Shown here: one piece after another, positions 43,431 through 52,809 of the stretch | Layout of the letters: every line of letters starts with the position of its first letter | Position numbering within the stretch: position 1 is the stretch's first letter | Origin: Bacteroidales bacterium | GTDB lineage: Bacteria > Bacteroidota > Bacteroidia > Bacteroidales > F082 | Direction: 5' to 3' | DNA: 59,373 nt | Assembly (NCBI GenBank): GCA_014860665.1 | Contig: JACZJI010000019.1 | Location: 1 to 59,373 of the forward strand | Program-made: the position numbers and the translations under genes | Notes under the pieces: model-generated | Seen by the model: the letters and a program-made list of their open reading frames with translations, nothing else | The model's database searches: none | Told to the model about the DNA's origin: nothing

Positions 43431-43507
43431 GTTTGAGCCTTGGTATTACTTTTAAATGAAAATCCTGCGACAGCTAGTGTCCATAGGAGAACCCTATGAA
43501 GAGAAAA

Positions 43508-43852
43508 TCAGATGATTGCCGGCGGTCCCCTGTGTTTATAGTAGTAAAAGACAGTGCTTGTAAGCCTGTCGATAACTTGTGGTGATGTTATAAATACACT
43601 GGGCAAATGAATTGAAGAAGGAAGCGGATCCTTATCTACAAAATGCACCAACTGATATTCACAAATGTAACAGGGAGCATGATAATGGGTTAAGGTAGAC
43701 TGAGAAAGCGGATTACGCAACGTAAGGTCATCAAGACTGTGAAAGTGAAATGCTTTAACAGCATAAGGACTCAGAAACAATATCAGAAAAAGTACCTGAG
43801 CGAATTTCCTGATAGTTAGATTTTGCTTTTTATTTTTTACGGAGATGAGCAT
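43508..43852 (-). CDS. Small membrane-anchored His/Cys protein of unknown function
   Basis: 114 residues. Basic start, then one hydrophobic segment (FAQVLFLILFLSPYAVKAFHFH) that is a signal peptide or anchor. The mature part holds FHFHSLDD and HYHAPCYICEYQLVHF with a C-x2-C, a layout suggesting a metal site. In Bacteroidota, small proteins of this kind occur next to TonB receptors. This one lies 283 nt upstream of the receptor in the same direction. I do not recognise a named family, and a metal-handling role is inference. Confidence 0.6.
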   Translation of the reverse strand: MLISVKNKKQNLTIRKFAQVLFLILFLSPYAVKAFHFHSLDDLTLRNPLSQSTLTHYHAPCYICEYQLVHFVDKDPLPSSIHLPSVFITSPQVIDRLTSTVFYYYKHRGPPAII

Positions 43853-43902
43853 GAACCTTTTTGTTCCTTTTTAGCTTTCTAGTTTCAGATGGTTTAATGG
43901 AC

Positions 43903-43910
43903 CAAAAATA
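43903..43910 (-). promoter_or_regulatory. Possible -7 element upstream of the small His/Cys gene
   Basis: The minus strand reads TATTTTTG, a perfect TAnnTTTG match, 50 nt before the start codon. No good -33 TTTG is found at the usual distance, so this is tentative. Confidence 0.35.
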
Positions 43911-44014
43911 TTAAATATACCAGCGCTTTTTTGTGCTCTTAGTATTTTTAACAATTAATAAAAGTTGAAATTTATGTTTGTTAGTTATCAGTATGTTGTG
44001 TTTATTAATTAGTT

Positions 44015-44650
44015 TTATTTTCGGCCATAATCTGCAGGAATTTCTCCCCAAAGATGGGTTTCCCATTTCAAGATGGGAATTTCCCCGAAGTCATTTTCTT
44101 TGAGCCATTTCTGTGCATTGAGTACTGCTTTAAGAAGCGGCTCATTTTTTTTGTTCCACTCCAGTTTGGTGTTAACCTGTTTCTTTTTAATCCAGGAAAT
44201 GGCCGTTTTCGAGTCAGAATAGATAGGCATTACGAGTTTATTTTTTTTCAGCCAGGCAAGTCCCAGCACAATGGCAAGAAACTCGCCGATATTTACTGTT
44301 CCCTCATCGTAAGGTCCCCGTGCAAAAATCTCTGTTGCAGTATCTGTGTAAACGCCTCTGAACTCCAAAATTCCCGGATTTCCTTTACAGGCTGCGTCCA
44401 CAGAAAGGCTGTTCAAGATGGGCTTTTTTTCGGTTTTTAACTCAAGAAGATTTTTCTTCCCTTTTAACTCCCTGATATTTTCATAAGATTGTTTGAAAGC
44501 ATTATCGGCTTCTTCCTTTGAAGTAAAAGATTTATACTGGGCTTTTTCAAAGCCCTCTACCTGCTTTTTGCACTCTTCCCATGAAGTATAGATCCCGGGA
44601 TTAAAACCCCGCCATACCACATAATATTTTTGTCCTGATTTTTTCGACAT
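44015..44650 (-). CDS. rnhA: Ribonuclease H with N-terminal viroplasmin-like domain
   Basis: 211 residues from ATG 44650. An ATG at 44665 is rejected because the -7 promoter element overlaps 44655-44662. The N-terminus KYYVVWRGFNPGIYTSWEECKKQVEGF with KSFTSKEEADNAF is the small RNA/DNA-hybrid-binding domain also found in eukaryotic RNase H1 and caulimovirus viroplasmin. The catalytic domain has Asp in SVDAACKGNPG, Glu in NIGEFLAIVLGL and Asp in IYSDSKTAISW. It cuts RNA in RNA/DNA hybrids during replication and repair. It stands alone. Confidence 0.92.
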   Translation of the reverse strand: MSKKSGQKYYVVWRGFNPGIYTSWEECKKQVEGFEKAQYKSFTSKEEADNAFKQSYENIRELKGKKNLLELKTEKKPILNSLSVDAACKGNPGILEFRGVYTDTATEIFARGPYDEGTVNIGEFLAIVLGLAWLKKNKLVMPIYSDSKTAISWIKKKQVNTKLEWNKKNEPLLKAVLNAQKWLKENDFGEIPILKWETHLWGEIPADYGRK

Positions 44651-44654
44651 AATG

Positions 44655-44687
44655 CAAAAATACAATCTTAGCCCGGAACCCTCGAAA
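44655..44687 (-). promoter_or_regulatory. Probable promoter of the RNase H gene
   Basis: The minus strand has TATTTTTG (44662-44655, perfect TAnnTTTG) and, 20 nt upstream, TTTCG (44687-44683) near the -33 position. Transcription would begin at or within a few bases of ATG 44650, giving an almost leaderless mRNA. Confidence 0.5.
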
Positions 44688-44735
44688 TATTTTGAGCCAA
44701 ATTTTACACTTTCATTTTACAAATAATCCATAAAA

Positions 44736-44767
44736 TTTGGAACGTAAAAAAAGATGTTATATCTTTG
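44736..44767 (+). promoter_or_regulatory. Bacteroidota-type promoter (TTTG / TATCTTTG)
   Basis: TTTG at 44736-44739, 20 nt, then TATCTTTG at 44760-44767, matching the consensus fully. The resulting leader before ATG 44923 would be about 150 nt. It serves the secreted-protein gene and the small gene after it. Confidence 0.65.
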
Positions 44768-44922
44768 AAGATCAAAGGTATCCAAGATATAATATTATTT
44801 TATATCTTTCGGAAAACCTTACCAACAATAGAAATTTATTTGAAAACCTGATTCTGGCATATTTTCCCTGTAATCAGTGCTTTATAATAGTTATTTTAAA
44901 TCATATTTAAAAACAAACAGTT

Positions 44923-47205
44923 ATGAAAAAATTCTTTCTTTTCTTATTTGCTATTTTATTTTTATCCGGAGTTTTATTAGCACAAACCAGTAATGGAACA
45001 GGTGGCGGTTACTGGAATGATCCATTGACATGGTCCTCCGGATTGGTTCCTACATCATCTGATGATGTGATTATTGCATCAGGTGATGTAGTTATTGTGA
45101 GGTCAACTCAAAGCTGCAAGACCATTGCAATAGAAGATGGTGCAACTTTAAAGCTTACTTCTGTAGTTTCACTTAGTACCTCTTCTACAGTTACAGTCAA
45201 TGGGACCTTGACTATGGATGCCGGTATTTTTAATGTGGGAAGTTCTAAAACAAAGTACTTTAAAATTTCAGGTGGAACATTAAATTTCTCCGGAGGAATA
45301 ATTAATGTTGAGGGACGTTATGCTCAATTAAGTGGAGGAAATGCTTATTTTTCTGGGGATGCTGAGCTAGATATCTCAACTTCAGGAGAACAGAAAACTG
45401 CCAGTATTAATATTTTTTCTGTTACGACCAATGGGGTTTTTTCTGTTGCGACTGGCTCATCTGTAAAGATTATATTGAAGAATGGAAATTCTGATGTAGC
45501 ACCAGAAATCTATTACTCGCCTGCAACCTCAGAATTCTTAGGAGGCAGTCTGATAATCGAGAACAATTCTTCTGTTTCGGATATTTATATGGACAGTGAC
45601 GCCCCTATTTACAATCTGATAGTAGATGTTGGTGCAGGAAACACCTTCCATTTTTCGGAGGGATGCAATTTTCATATGCAAAATTTTACCATTCAGAGTG
45701 GGAAAGCACAAGCTGATGCCGGGGCACAGATTGAAATTGATGGGAATGCTTCCTTAGGCTCTGATGGAAACCTTGCTTTGGAGGTGGATTCGGCTTCATC
45801 TGCCGGTATTATTTTCTCTCAACCCCCGGTTGAAAAGCTAAAGGCGGATATTTTTCTTAATAAGGGGGAGTTTCACTACATTTCCAGTCCGGTTTCTTTA
45901 TCTCAAAATTTTAGCGATTTAAACCTGGATCTAACGGGAGGAAGTGGACATGACAGTTTTTATTATTGGGATGAGGCATTGGAGTACAACGGCTATATCG
46001 GTAACTGGGTAGATATTTTGAATGGGGCCGATGGAAGCGGGTCGGAATCATTGATGGGTTCTCAGAAGTTTGAGACTGCCAAAGGTTATGCTATTCGTTA
46101 TGAAAATTCAGATCATACACTTTCGTTGGAAGGCAAAATTCTTAGTTCAGATCAGACGATTGCTGTAACCCGGACTTCGGGCAGCACCGGTGAAGGCTGG
46201 AATCTTATGGGAAATCCTTTTACGGCTTCTATGGCTGTCAACACGGGTTCAGGCAGTAATTATTTTATAAAAGTAAACTCCGATATGCTGGACCCCGTTT
46301 ATTCCGGAATCTATTTATGGGACGAACAACCCGGATATCATGGTAACCGTGACGATAATCTCCCCATTTCAAATGCCAGCCCTGCAAGATATATTTCACC
46401 CGGACAAGCTTTTTCCGTAAAAGTTAAAGCATCGGGGAATCTGACTTTTCCGGCTGACCTGCAAAATATTGGGCACAAGGTGAAGTTTTACAAGGATGTT
46501 TCCGATGATAACTGGACCCGTTGTTGGTTTGGACTTGCCAGAAACGGCAACCTGCAAAAAGAGACCATGATTGCTTTCGGCAATGGGATGACAGATGGGC
46601 TGGATGTGACTTATGATATCGGTTCCAGGAAAAGTAACAACCAGGTGGATCTGTTTACAAGACTGGTAAAAGATGCGGGCTATGATTTTGCAATCCAGGC
46701 TTTGCCTCCGCTGAGCGATCCTCAGACAGTAAAAGTGGGAATGGAAGTTGACAGTACCGGAGATTATACTTTCTCTTTAGTTAATTCTGAAAATCTTAGT
46801 GACGTAGCTACAATATTTTTGGAAGACAAAGAAACCGGAACTCGGGTTGACCTGAGAAAAGATAAAGGATATCAGTTTTCAGCAGATAACCCAGGAAGAA
46901 TATCTGATCGTTTTTTGTTGTATTTCAATCAGAAGATTACAGGAACTTCCTCTGTTGCTGCTCCGAACTCTTCGACTGTCAGCATTAAGGTTGTCCGGCA
47001 TCAACTTGTGGTTAAAAATCTGATGCACAAACCGGTTCGATGTTCGCTCCAGCTTACCAATGTACTGGGACAGAAGGTGCTTTATCAAAAATTAAATCTG
47101 GCTGAAGGGGAGACTTTTTCAAATAGTATTCCTGACATGAAAGGCCTTGTTGTTATTTCCGTTTCAAACAACGATTTTCTGCAAACTAAAAAAGTAATTT
47201 TTTAA
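44923..47205 (+). CDS. Large secreted protein with T9SS type A-like C-terminal sorting domain
   Basis: 760 residues. Signal peptide FFLFLFAILFLSGVLLAQ. The N-terminal part (TGGGYWNDPLTWSSGLVPTSSDDVIIASGDVV) resembles the G8/parallel-beta type modules of Bacteroidota adhesins, followed by repetitive Ser/Thr/Gly-rich beta strands to about residue 280. The last 75 residues (VSIKVVRHQLVVKNLMHKPVRCSLQLTNVLGQKVLYQKL to ISVSNNDFLQTKKVIF) fit a type A sorting domain that directs export by the type IX system and surface attachment. Role unknown, perhaps adhesion. A 73-residue gene follows after 20 nt. Confidence 0.82.
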   Translation: MKKFFLFLFAILFLSGVLLAQTSNGTGGGYWNDPLTWSSGLVPTSSDDVIIASGDVVIVRSTQSCKTIAIEDGATLKLTSVVSLSTSSTVTVNGTLTMDAGIFNVGSSKTKYFKISGGTLNFSGGIINVEGRYAQLSGGNAYFSGDAELDISTSGEQKTASINIFSVTTNGVFSVATGSSVKIILKNGNSDVAPEIYYSPATSEFLGGSLIIENNSSVSDIYMDSDAPIYNLIVDVGAGNTFHFSEGCNFHMQNFTIQSGKAQADAGAQIEIDGNASLGSDGNLALEVDSASSAGIIFSQPPVEKLKADIFLNKGEFHYISSPVSLSQNFSDLNLDLTGGSGHDSFYYWDEALEYNGYIGNWVDILNGADGSGSESLMGSQKFETAKGYAIRYENSDHTLSLEGKILSSDQTIAVTRTSGSTGEGWNLMGNPFTASMAVNTGSGSNYFIKVNSDMLDPVYSGIYLWDEQPGYHGNRDDNLPISNASPARYISPGQAFSVKVKASGNLTFPADLQNIGHKVKFYKDVSDDNWTRCWFGLARNGNLQKETMIAFGNGMTDGLDVTYDIGSRKSNNQVDLFTRLVKDAGYDFAIQALPPLSDPQTVKVGMEVDSTGDYTFSLVNSENLSDVATIFLEDKETGTRVDLRKDKGYQFSADNPGRISDRFLLYFNQKITGTSSVAAPNSSTVSIKVVRHQLVVKNLMHKPVRCSLQLTNVLGQKVLYQKLNLAEGETFSNSIPDMKGLVVISVSNNDFLQTKKVIF

Positions 47206-47225
47206 TACAATAAAAACCTAATATT

Positions 47226-47447
47226 ATGAAAAAGAAAATTTTAACAATTTCTATTGTCTTAATGTTTTTTTATGTTCAACCGCTGTTTTCACAAACGGCA
47301 CCTCCACCTCCTGATCCCGGATCAACGGGAACTACTTCCGGCGGAGGAGCTCCCATTGGTGGCGGACTATTTATCTTGCTGGGACTGGGAGCAGCCTATG
47401 CAGGGAGAAAGTTTTATTTATTTAAGCAAGATAACAACGGACAGTAA
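47226..47447 (+). CDS. 73-residue secreted protein with a sorting-signal-like C-terminus
   Basis: The signal peptide (ILTISIVLMFFYVQPLFSQ) leaves a mature part of about 50 residues: a Pro/Gly/Ser/Thr linker (APPPPDPGSTGTTSGGG), the motif APIGGG, a hydrophobic helix (LFILLGLGAAYAG) and a basic end (RKFYLFK). This is a tripartite C-terminal signal with almost nothing else. It resembles the short PID-CTERM-type proteins of Bacteroidota (from memory), here with P-I-G. It is co-transcribed with the T9SS-type gene upstream. It could be a substrate of the exosortase-family protein at 37654, but that is inference. Confidence 0.7.
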   Translation: MKKKILTISIVLMFFYVQPLFSQTAPPPPDPGSTGTTSGGGAPIGGGLFILLGLGAAYAGRKFYLFKQDNNGQ

Positions 47448-47593
47448 AAGGAGATCCTGAAATTACTTTTTGTCTGAAAAGGTTGTCAGACCCAATTTGT
47501 GTTTTCTATTATCTGAATCTGCTGAACTTTCGTATTTTCGCAACTTGAAATTACGGGTGAATTCCCTATTTAAAAATTTAAACGAAAAAGATC

Positions 47594-49354
47594 ATGTTGC
47601 GGACACATACCTGTGGTGAACTGAATCTGAAAGATGTTGATAAAGAAGTCGTTTTGAGCGGATGGGTACAGCGAATCCGGGATAAAGGCGGATTAATCTG
47701 GATCGACCTGCGCGATCGCTACGGAATTACTCAGTTGTTGATGGAAGAGGGCAGATCGGATGCAAAACTTATAGAAATTGCAAGAAATCTGGGTCGTGAG
47801 TATGTTATTCAAGCTTCCGGAAAGGTCATCGAAAGGGTTTCCAAAAATCCTAAAATTCCTACGGGGGAAATTGAAATTGATGTTACAAGACTAAAAATTC
47901 TCAACAATTCAAAAATTCCTCCTTTTACCATCGAAGATCAAACGGATGGTGGTGAAGAATTACGGATGAAATTCCGCTATCTTGATTTAAGAAGGAATGT
48001 TTTAAAGGAGAATTTGATGCTTCGCCACAAACTTTCGCTGGAAAGCAGAAAGTATCTCGATAGTCAGAAATTTGTGGAGATTGAAACTCCTTATTTGATA
48101 AAATCAACTCCTGAAGGCGCCAGGGATTTTGTGGTTCCTTCAAGGATGAATCAGGGAGAGTTTTATGCACTTCCGCAGTCTCCTCAAACTTTCAAACAGT
48201 TACTGATGGTAGCAGGTTATGACCGTTATTATCAGCTGGTGAAATGTTTCCGTGACGAAGACCTAAGAGCTGACCGTCAGCCTGAATTTACACAGATCGA
48301 CTGCGAAATGGCGTTTGTGGAACAGGAAGATGTGCTGAATACCTTTGAAGGTCTGATGCATTACCTTTTCAAAGAAGTAAAAGGTCTTGAACTTCCTGTA
48401 TTTCCAAGGATGTCATACGATGAAGCCATGCGTCGTTATGGCTCTGACAAACCCGACCTTCGTTTTGAAATGGAGTTTGTGGAATTAAATGATCTGACCA
48501 AAAATCATGGATTTAGTGTTTTTGATGATGCAGAATTGGTGGTGGGCATTAATGCCGCTGGTTGTGCCGATTATACAAGAAAACAACTGGATCAGTTGAC
48601 CGATTTCGTGAAACGTCCGCAGATCGGTGCCAAGGGACTTGTTTATGTTAGATGGAATGAAGACGGAAGCTTCAAGTCGTCAGTGGACAAATTCTTTGAT
48701 TCTGAAACTTTGAAACAATGGGCTGAGGCTTTTGGAGCTAATCCCGGAGACTTACTACTGATCCTTTCAGGAGAAACAAACAAAGTGAGGGTTCAATTGT
48801 CTGCTCTGCGTCTTGAGATGGGAAATATGCTGGGATTGCGGGATTCGTCTGTGTACAGTCCGCTTTGGGTTACCGATTTTCCGCTGCTGGAATGGAATGA
48901 GGAAACAGGTCGTTATCACGCCATGCACCATCCGTTTACTGCTCCTAAACCTGAAGACGCTCATCTGCTGGAAAGCAATCCCGGTGATGTCCGTGCAAAT
49001 GCTTACGATATGGTTATTAATGGCGTTGAGATTGGTGGCGGTTCCATCCGTATTCACGATCGTGAATTGCAGAAAAGAATGTTTCATGTACTCGGCTTCA
49101 CTGAAGAAGATGCCCAGAATCAGTTTGGCTTTTTGATGAATGCATTTGAATACGGTGCACCTCCTCATGGTGGTATTGCTCTTGGTTTCGACCGTTTGGC
49201 TGCGAGCTTTGCAGGAAAGGATTCAATCCGTGATTTCATTGCTTTCCCAAAGAACAATTCAGGCCGTGATTTGATGATCGATTCACCTTCAACTATTTCA
49301 CAGGAACAGTTGGATGAGCTAGCATTAAAAATTGTTTTACAAAACAAAGAATGA
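47594..49354 (+). CDS. aspS: Aspartyl-tRNA synthetase
   Basis: 586 residues, the standard bacterial length. The N-terminal OB-fold anticodon domain ([26 protein letters not shown]) is followed by the class II catalytic core with motif 2 ([19 protein letters not shown]) and motif 3 ([12 protein letters not shown]). The bacterial GAD insertion domain lies between about 290 and 400. It charges tRNA-Asp, and possibly tRNA-Asn if the organism lacks AsnRS. It is followed by a strong terminator. A housekeeping anchor for the region. Confidence 0.97.
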   Translation: MLRTHTCGELNLKDVDKEVVLSGWVQRIRDKGGLIWIDLRDRYGITQLLMEEGRSDAKLIEIARNLGREYVIQASGKVIERVSKNPKIPTGEIEIDVTRLKILNNSKIPPFTIEDQTDGGEELRMKFRYLDLRRNVLKENLMLRHKLSLESRKYLDSQKFVEIETPYLIKSTPEGARDFVVPSRMNQGEFYALPQSPQTFKQLLMVAGYDRYYQLVKCFRDEDLRADRQPEFTQIDCEMAFVEQEDVLNTFEGLMHYLFKEVKGLELPVFPRMSYDEAMRRYGSDKPDLRFEMEFVELNDLTKNHGFSVFDDAELVVGINAAGCADYTRKQLDQLTDFVKRPQIGAKGLVYVRWNEDGSFKSSVDKFFDSETLKQWAEAFGANPGDLLLILSGETNKVRVQLSALRLEMGNMLGLRDSSVYSPLWVTDFPLLEWNEETGRYHAMHHPFTAPKPEDAHLLESNPGDVRANAYDMVINGVEIGGGSIRIHDRELQKRMFHVLGFTEEDAQNQFGFLMNAFEYGAPPHGGIALGFDRLAASFAGKDSIRDFIAFPKNNSGRDLMIDSPSTISQEQLDELALKIVLQNKE

Positions 49355-49370
49355 TTGTTTCTAAAATGAT

Positions 49371-49407
49371 AAAAAAAGGCGGCTTAAATTTTAAGCCGCC
49401 TTTTTGT
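49371..49407. terminator. Strong bidirectional rho-independent terminator
   Basis: Stem aaaaaggcggcttaaa / tttaagccgccttttt with a very short loop and A/T runs on both sides. It lies between the convergent aspS and the BNR-repeat gene and can stop transcription from both. Confidence 0.9.
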
Positions 49408-49422
49408 TTATCATGAATTTAA

Positions 49423-52400
49423 TTAATCCATTTTAGGGAAGCGTCCGGGGGTGTAAGGAGCTTTCAATGCATCCAGTTTTGCATCCAGCGCTTTCAGCCT
49501 GTTATCAGCTTTTTGCAATCTTGCCAACAGTGCTGGCATTTCGTCTTTCACAATTTGATAATTCATTTTTTGTGTTGTTGTTGGAGCTGAAGTAGACTGC
49601 CAGGAAGCATAGATGGTTTCATTCAACCGTTTCATCAAAGGCATGGTTTCCGGCGGAATTTCTTCAAAGCTGGCTACAGGCCTCTTGCCGTTGAGCGTAA
49701 GATTGATATTCTCCAGCTCTTCATTCAGGCTCTGCGCTTCATTTTTCATTTCCAGTGTAGCTCCATCAGTTACCTGAATGGCCTGCTGAACATAAGCCGT
49801 TTTATTTCTCAGATTATTCAGATACTGACGGGCACCGGTGGTAACACGCCACAGATCTTCAACCTTGTTGAAGAATTCATTCAGAGCAGCTCTGTCTTTA
49901 TCGGGCAGTGTTGTATTGTTCAACACAACAGCTTTAAAGTTCACAGGACCTGCCAAAGGTTCCATCTTACCATCGTGGAACATCGACATTTCAACAGTGT
50001 AATCACCTGGTAATGCCAGCATGCCACTCTGACCGTCATCCATAGGATCATATTCTTTGTTTTTTAAACGGACCGGTCCCGGATTAAGATATCTCAAATC
50101 CCAGGTAACCCTGTTAATTCCTTTAGCTGCCGGTTTATAGAGCTTCCTTACTACGGTACCATCTTTATATTTGATAGTAAATACCAGATATGGACCGGTT
50201 TCATTTTTCTCATTATTTAACTCTTCATCTGTAGGCTGAGGTATAGGTTTCCCTTCTTTGAAAAGCTCTTTTTCCTTTTTCAGACGCATCTCTTTCAAAG
50301 TCTGAGGCACATCTTTAACATAATAGGTAAAGGTAGCTCCGAAAGGAGGATTAGGTGCCTGGAAGAAGGCAGAACCAGTTCCATAGCGATCGTCTTGCTG
50401 GATATACATCAGCGCATCCCTTACGGGGAATAAAATAGCTTTGGAATTGTTAAGTTTTTCTGCTGTCAAATGACGTAAAGGTGAATAATCATCCATAATG
50501 TAGATACCACGTCCGAAGGTGGCAGCAACGAGATCGCTGTCCTGTTTCTGAATAAAGATATCAGGAACCTGAATATCCGGCATTCCGCTTCCGAGTTTCA
50601 TCCAGTGCTGTCCACCGTCCAGTGTAAAATACAATCCGAATTCCAATCCGGCAAAAAGCAGATTCTTATTAACGGGGTCTTGAACGATGGTGTGCACAGG
50701 TTCTTTAGGAAGATCACCGGCTATGGAGAACCATGTTTTTCCCTGGTCTGTACTTTTCAGCAGATAAGGCGTAAAGTCATCGCTCTTGGTGTTGTCAAAA
50801 GAAGCAAAAATGACATTTTTGTCGAAGTTGGAAGGGGTTACATGGCTGACATAAGTGTATTCAGGTACTCCCGGGAATGTCGTTGTTTTCGTCCAGGTTT
50901 TTCCATCATTATCAGTAACCTGAACAACTCCATCGTCTGTTCCAACTGTCAGCAGGCCTTCCTGCAATGGTGATTCTGCAACAGCTACAATGGTTCCCCA
51001 AAGTGAGGTGGAAATATCTTTGGCAACAGCGTCAGAAGGCCAGTATTTTCCCATCACTTTAAACATGTTGCGGTCAAGATCACGGGTCAGGTCGCCGCTT
51101 ATTTCACGCCAGGTATCTCCCCTGTCATCACTTTCAAAGAGCTTGTTTGCTCCCATATACAATCTTGTATGCTGGTGGCTGCTGACGATAAACGGAGCAT
51201 TCCAGTTCCAGCGGAAAGTTTTTTCGCCCTTTTGAGGCATGGGTTTTATTTTCAGGAGCTCGCCGGATTTTTTATCAAAGCGATAGATATTGCCATACTG
51301 ATAAGAGGAATAAACAATATCCGGATTGTCGGGATCAACGGCCTGGAAGAATCCGTCGCCGCCTACCGTTGTAATCCATTCACCGCTGGTGACACCACCT
51401 TCTTTCAAATTTCTTGATGGTCCGCCGAAACTGTTGTTGTCCTGTGTTCCGCCGTAAATCCAGTAAAAGGGTTTGCTGTTGTCGGCATAAACATGGTAGA
51501 ACTGGGTAACAGGTAATGTGTTTTTGAAAACAAAAGTTTTGTTGCCGTTCCATGTTTCATAAACTCCGCCGTCGCAGCCAATGAGCATGTGTTTGGTGTC
51601 TTTCGGATCAATCCAATAGGCATGGTCGTCAACGTGGCGTTTGAAATCTCCCATTTGTTTCCATGTTTTTCCGCCATCCAGGGTAACCATTCCATAAGTA
51701 TCTACAGAATAAACCTTATTGGGATCAATCGGGTCGGGATATAATTCATCGAAATACTGTCCGCTGCTGAAATAATCATTCATCTTTTTGAAGGAAGCAC
51801 CGCGGTTTGTGGAACGATAGAATCCACCATTTCCGTTGGAAGCTTCAAACATGGCATAAACGATGTCAGGATTGGCAGGTGACACGGCGATACTCATACC
51901 TCCTTTATCCACATTGGGGATGCCGTCGGTAAGTTTGTTCCATGTGTTTCCGCCATCGGTGGTTTTATAGTAAGCCGATTCGGGGCCACCGCCAATTTTT
52001 GTAAATACCCTTCTGCGGCGTTGTTCTGCTCCGGCATAGATCACATCAGGATCACGGGGATCAAAGCACATTGCCCTGACTCCGGTATTTTCGGAGATAA
52101 ACAATACCTTTTTCCAGGTTTTTCCCCCGTCGGTAGTTTTAAATACCCCCCGTTCGCTTCCAGGTCCCCAGGCGGAACCTTCGGCAGCCACATAAACAAC
52201 ATCGGAGTTTCTGGGATCGATCAGGATTTGCCCGATTTGACGGGAATCTTTCAATCCCATGTTTTTCCATGTTTTACCGTCATCGGTGGTTTTCCACACA
52301 CCGTTTCCGTAACCCAACGCACGCTGGCTGTTGTTTTCTCCGGTTCCGGCCCAAACCACATGATGGTTATTGGGATCCATGGCCAGACAGCCAATAGAGT

Positions 52401-52704
52401 AGGCTCCTTCATGATCAAAAACGGATTTGAAGGTTGTACCATCGTCGTAAGTTACCCAAATGCCTCCTGCGGCAGCGCCAACATAAAAGTGGCTGGGGTT
52501 TCCGGGCTCAACGGCAAAGTCTGCAATTCTACCTGAGGTAAATGCAGGGCCGATGCCGCGCCATTTCATACCATTAAAAACACTTGCTTTCAGCGTGTCT
52601 TCTTTGGTAACATTCTTTTTCTTCGTTTTTGCTTCTACAGTAAAAATACTGAACATAAAAATCAAAAAAAGCAAAAACGATTTTGAGGTAAAGTGATGTC
52701 TCAT
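49423..52704 (-). CDS. Secreted BNR/sortilin-like beta-propeller protein
   Basis: 1093 residues. Signal peptide SFLLFLIFMFSIFTVEA. About ten Asp-box turns of the form S/T-x-D-x-G-x-T-W (TTDDGKTWKNMG, TTDGGKTWKKV, TTDGGNTWNKL, SDDRGDTWREIS, STDQGKTWFSI) build a VPS10/sortilin-type propeller over residues about 45-740. A C-terminal region has VTWDLRYLNPGPVRL and a helical tail. Proteins of this build are common in Bacteroidota and are often labelled glycosyl hydrolase without proof; no catalytic residues can be assigned. It has no T9SS tail. A periplasmic or surface role is likely. Confidence 0.87.
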   Translation of the reverse strand: MRHHFTSKSFLLFLIFMFSIFTVEAKTKKKNVTKEDTLKASVFNGMKWRGIGPAFTSGRIADFAVEPGNPSHFYVGAAAGGIWVTYDDGTTFKSVFDHEGAYSIGCLAMDPNNHHVVWAGTGENNSQRALGYGNGVWKTTDDGKTWKNMGLKDSRQIGQILIDPRNSDVVYVAAEGSAWGPGSERGVFKTTDGGKTWKKVLFISENTGVRAMCFDPRDPDVIYAGAEQRRRRVFTKIGGGPESAYYKTTDGGNTWNKLTDGIPNVDKGGMSIAVSPANPDIVYAMFEASNGNGGFYRSTNRGASFKKMNDYFSSGQYFDELYPDPIDPNKVYSVDTYGMVTLDGGKTWKQMGDFKRHVDDHAYWIDPKDTKHMLIGCDGGVYETWNGNKTFVFKNTLPVTQFYHVYADNSKPFYWIYGGTQDNNSFGGPSRNLKEGGVTSGEWITTVGGDGFFQAVDPDNPDIVYSSYQYGNIYRFDKKSGELLKIKPMPQKGEKTFRWNWNAPFIVSSHQHTRLYMGANKLFESDDRGDTWREISGDLTRDLDRNMFKVMGKYWPSDAVAKDISTSLWGTIVAVAESPLQEGLLTVGTDDGVVQVTDNDGKTWTKTTTFPGVPEYTYVSHVTPSNFDKNVIFASFDNTKSDDFTPYLLKSTDQGKTWFSIAGDLPKEPVHTIVQDPVNKNLLFAGLEFGLYFTLDGGQHWMKLGSGMPDIQVPDIFIQKQDSDLVAATFGRGIYIMDDYSPLRHLTAEKLNNSKAILFPVRDALMYIQQDDRYGTGSAFFQAPNPPFGATFTYYVKDVPQTLKEMRLKKEKELFKEGKPIPQPTDEELNNEKNETGPYLVFTIKYKDGTVVRKLYKPAAKGINRVTWDLRYLNPGPVRLKNKEYDPMDDGQSGMLALPGDYTVEMSMFHDGKMEPLAGPVNFKAVVLNNTTLPDKDRAALNEFFNKVEDLWRVTTGARQYLNNLRNKTAYVQQAIQVTDGATLEMKNEAQSLNEELENINLTLNGKRPVASFEEIPPETMPLMKRLNETIYASWQSTSAPTTTQKMNYQIVKDEMPALLARLQKADNRLKALDAKLDALKAPYTPGRFPKMD

Positions 52705-52809
52705 TTTAATATTTTTTGTTTAGAACTTGGAATGGCTAAAATTAACCAATTTTAACAAATGATTGAAGGCTTTGAGTAAAATTGTCGGAGGCAGAATGTC
52801 GTTGATATT

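Noticed and set aside
43290..43450. Cobalamin or TPP riboswitch before the TonB receptor
   Set aside because: A gaacctgat word recalls TPP and the general layout recalls cobalamin leaders. The B12 box and the conserved CUGAGA and CG-A-GGGA parts are missing.
47472..47491. Hairpin gtctga/tcagac between the small secreted gene and aspS as a terminator
   Set aside because: The stem is only six base pairs and no T tract follows it on the plus strand.
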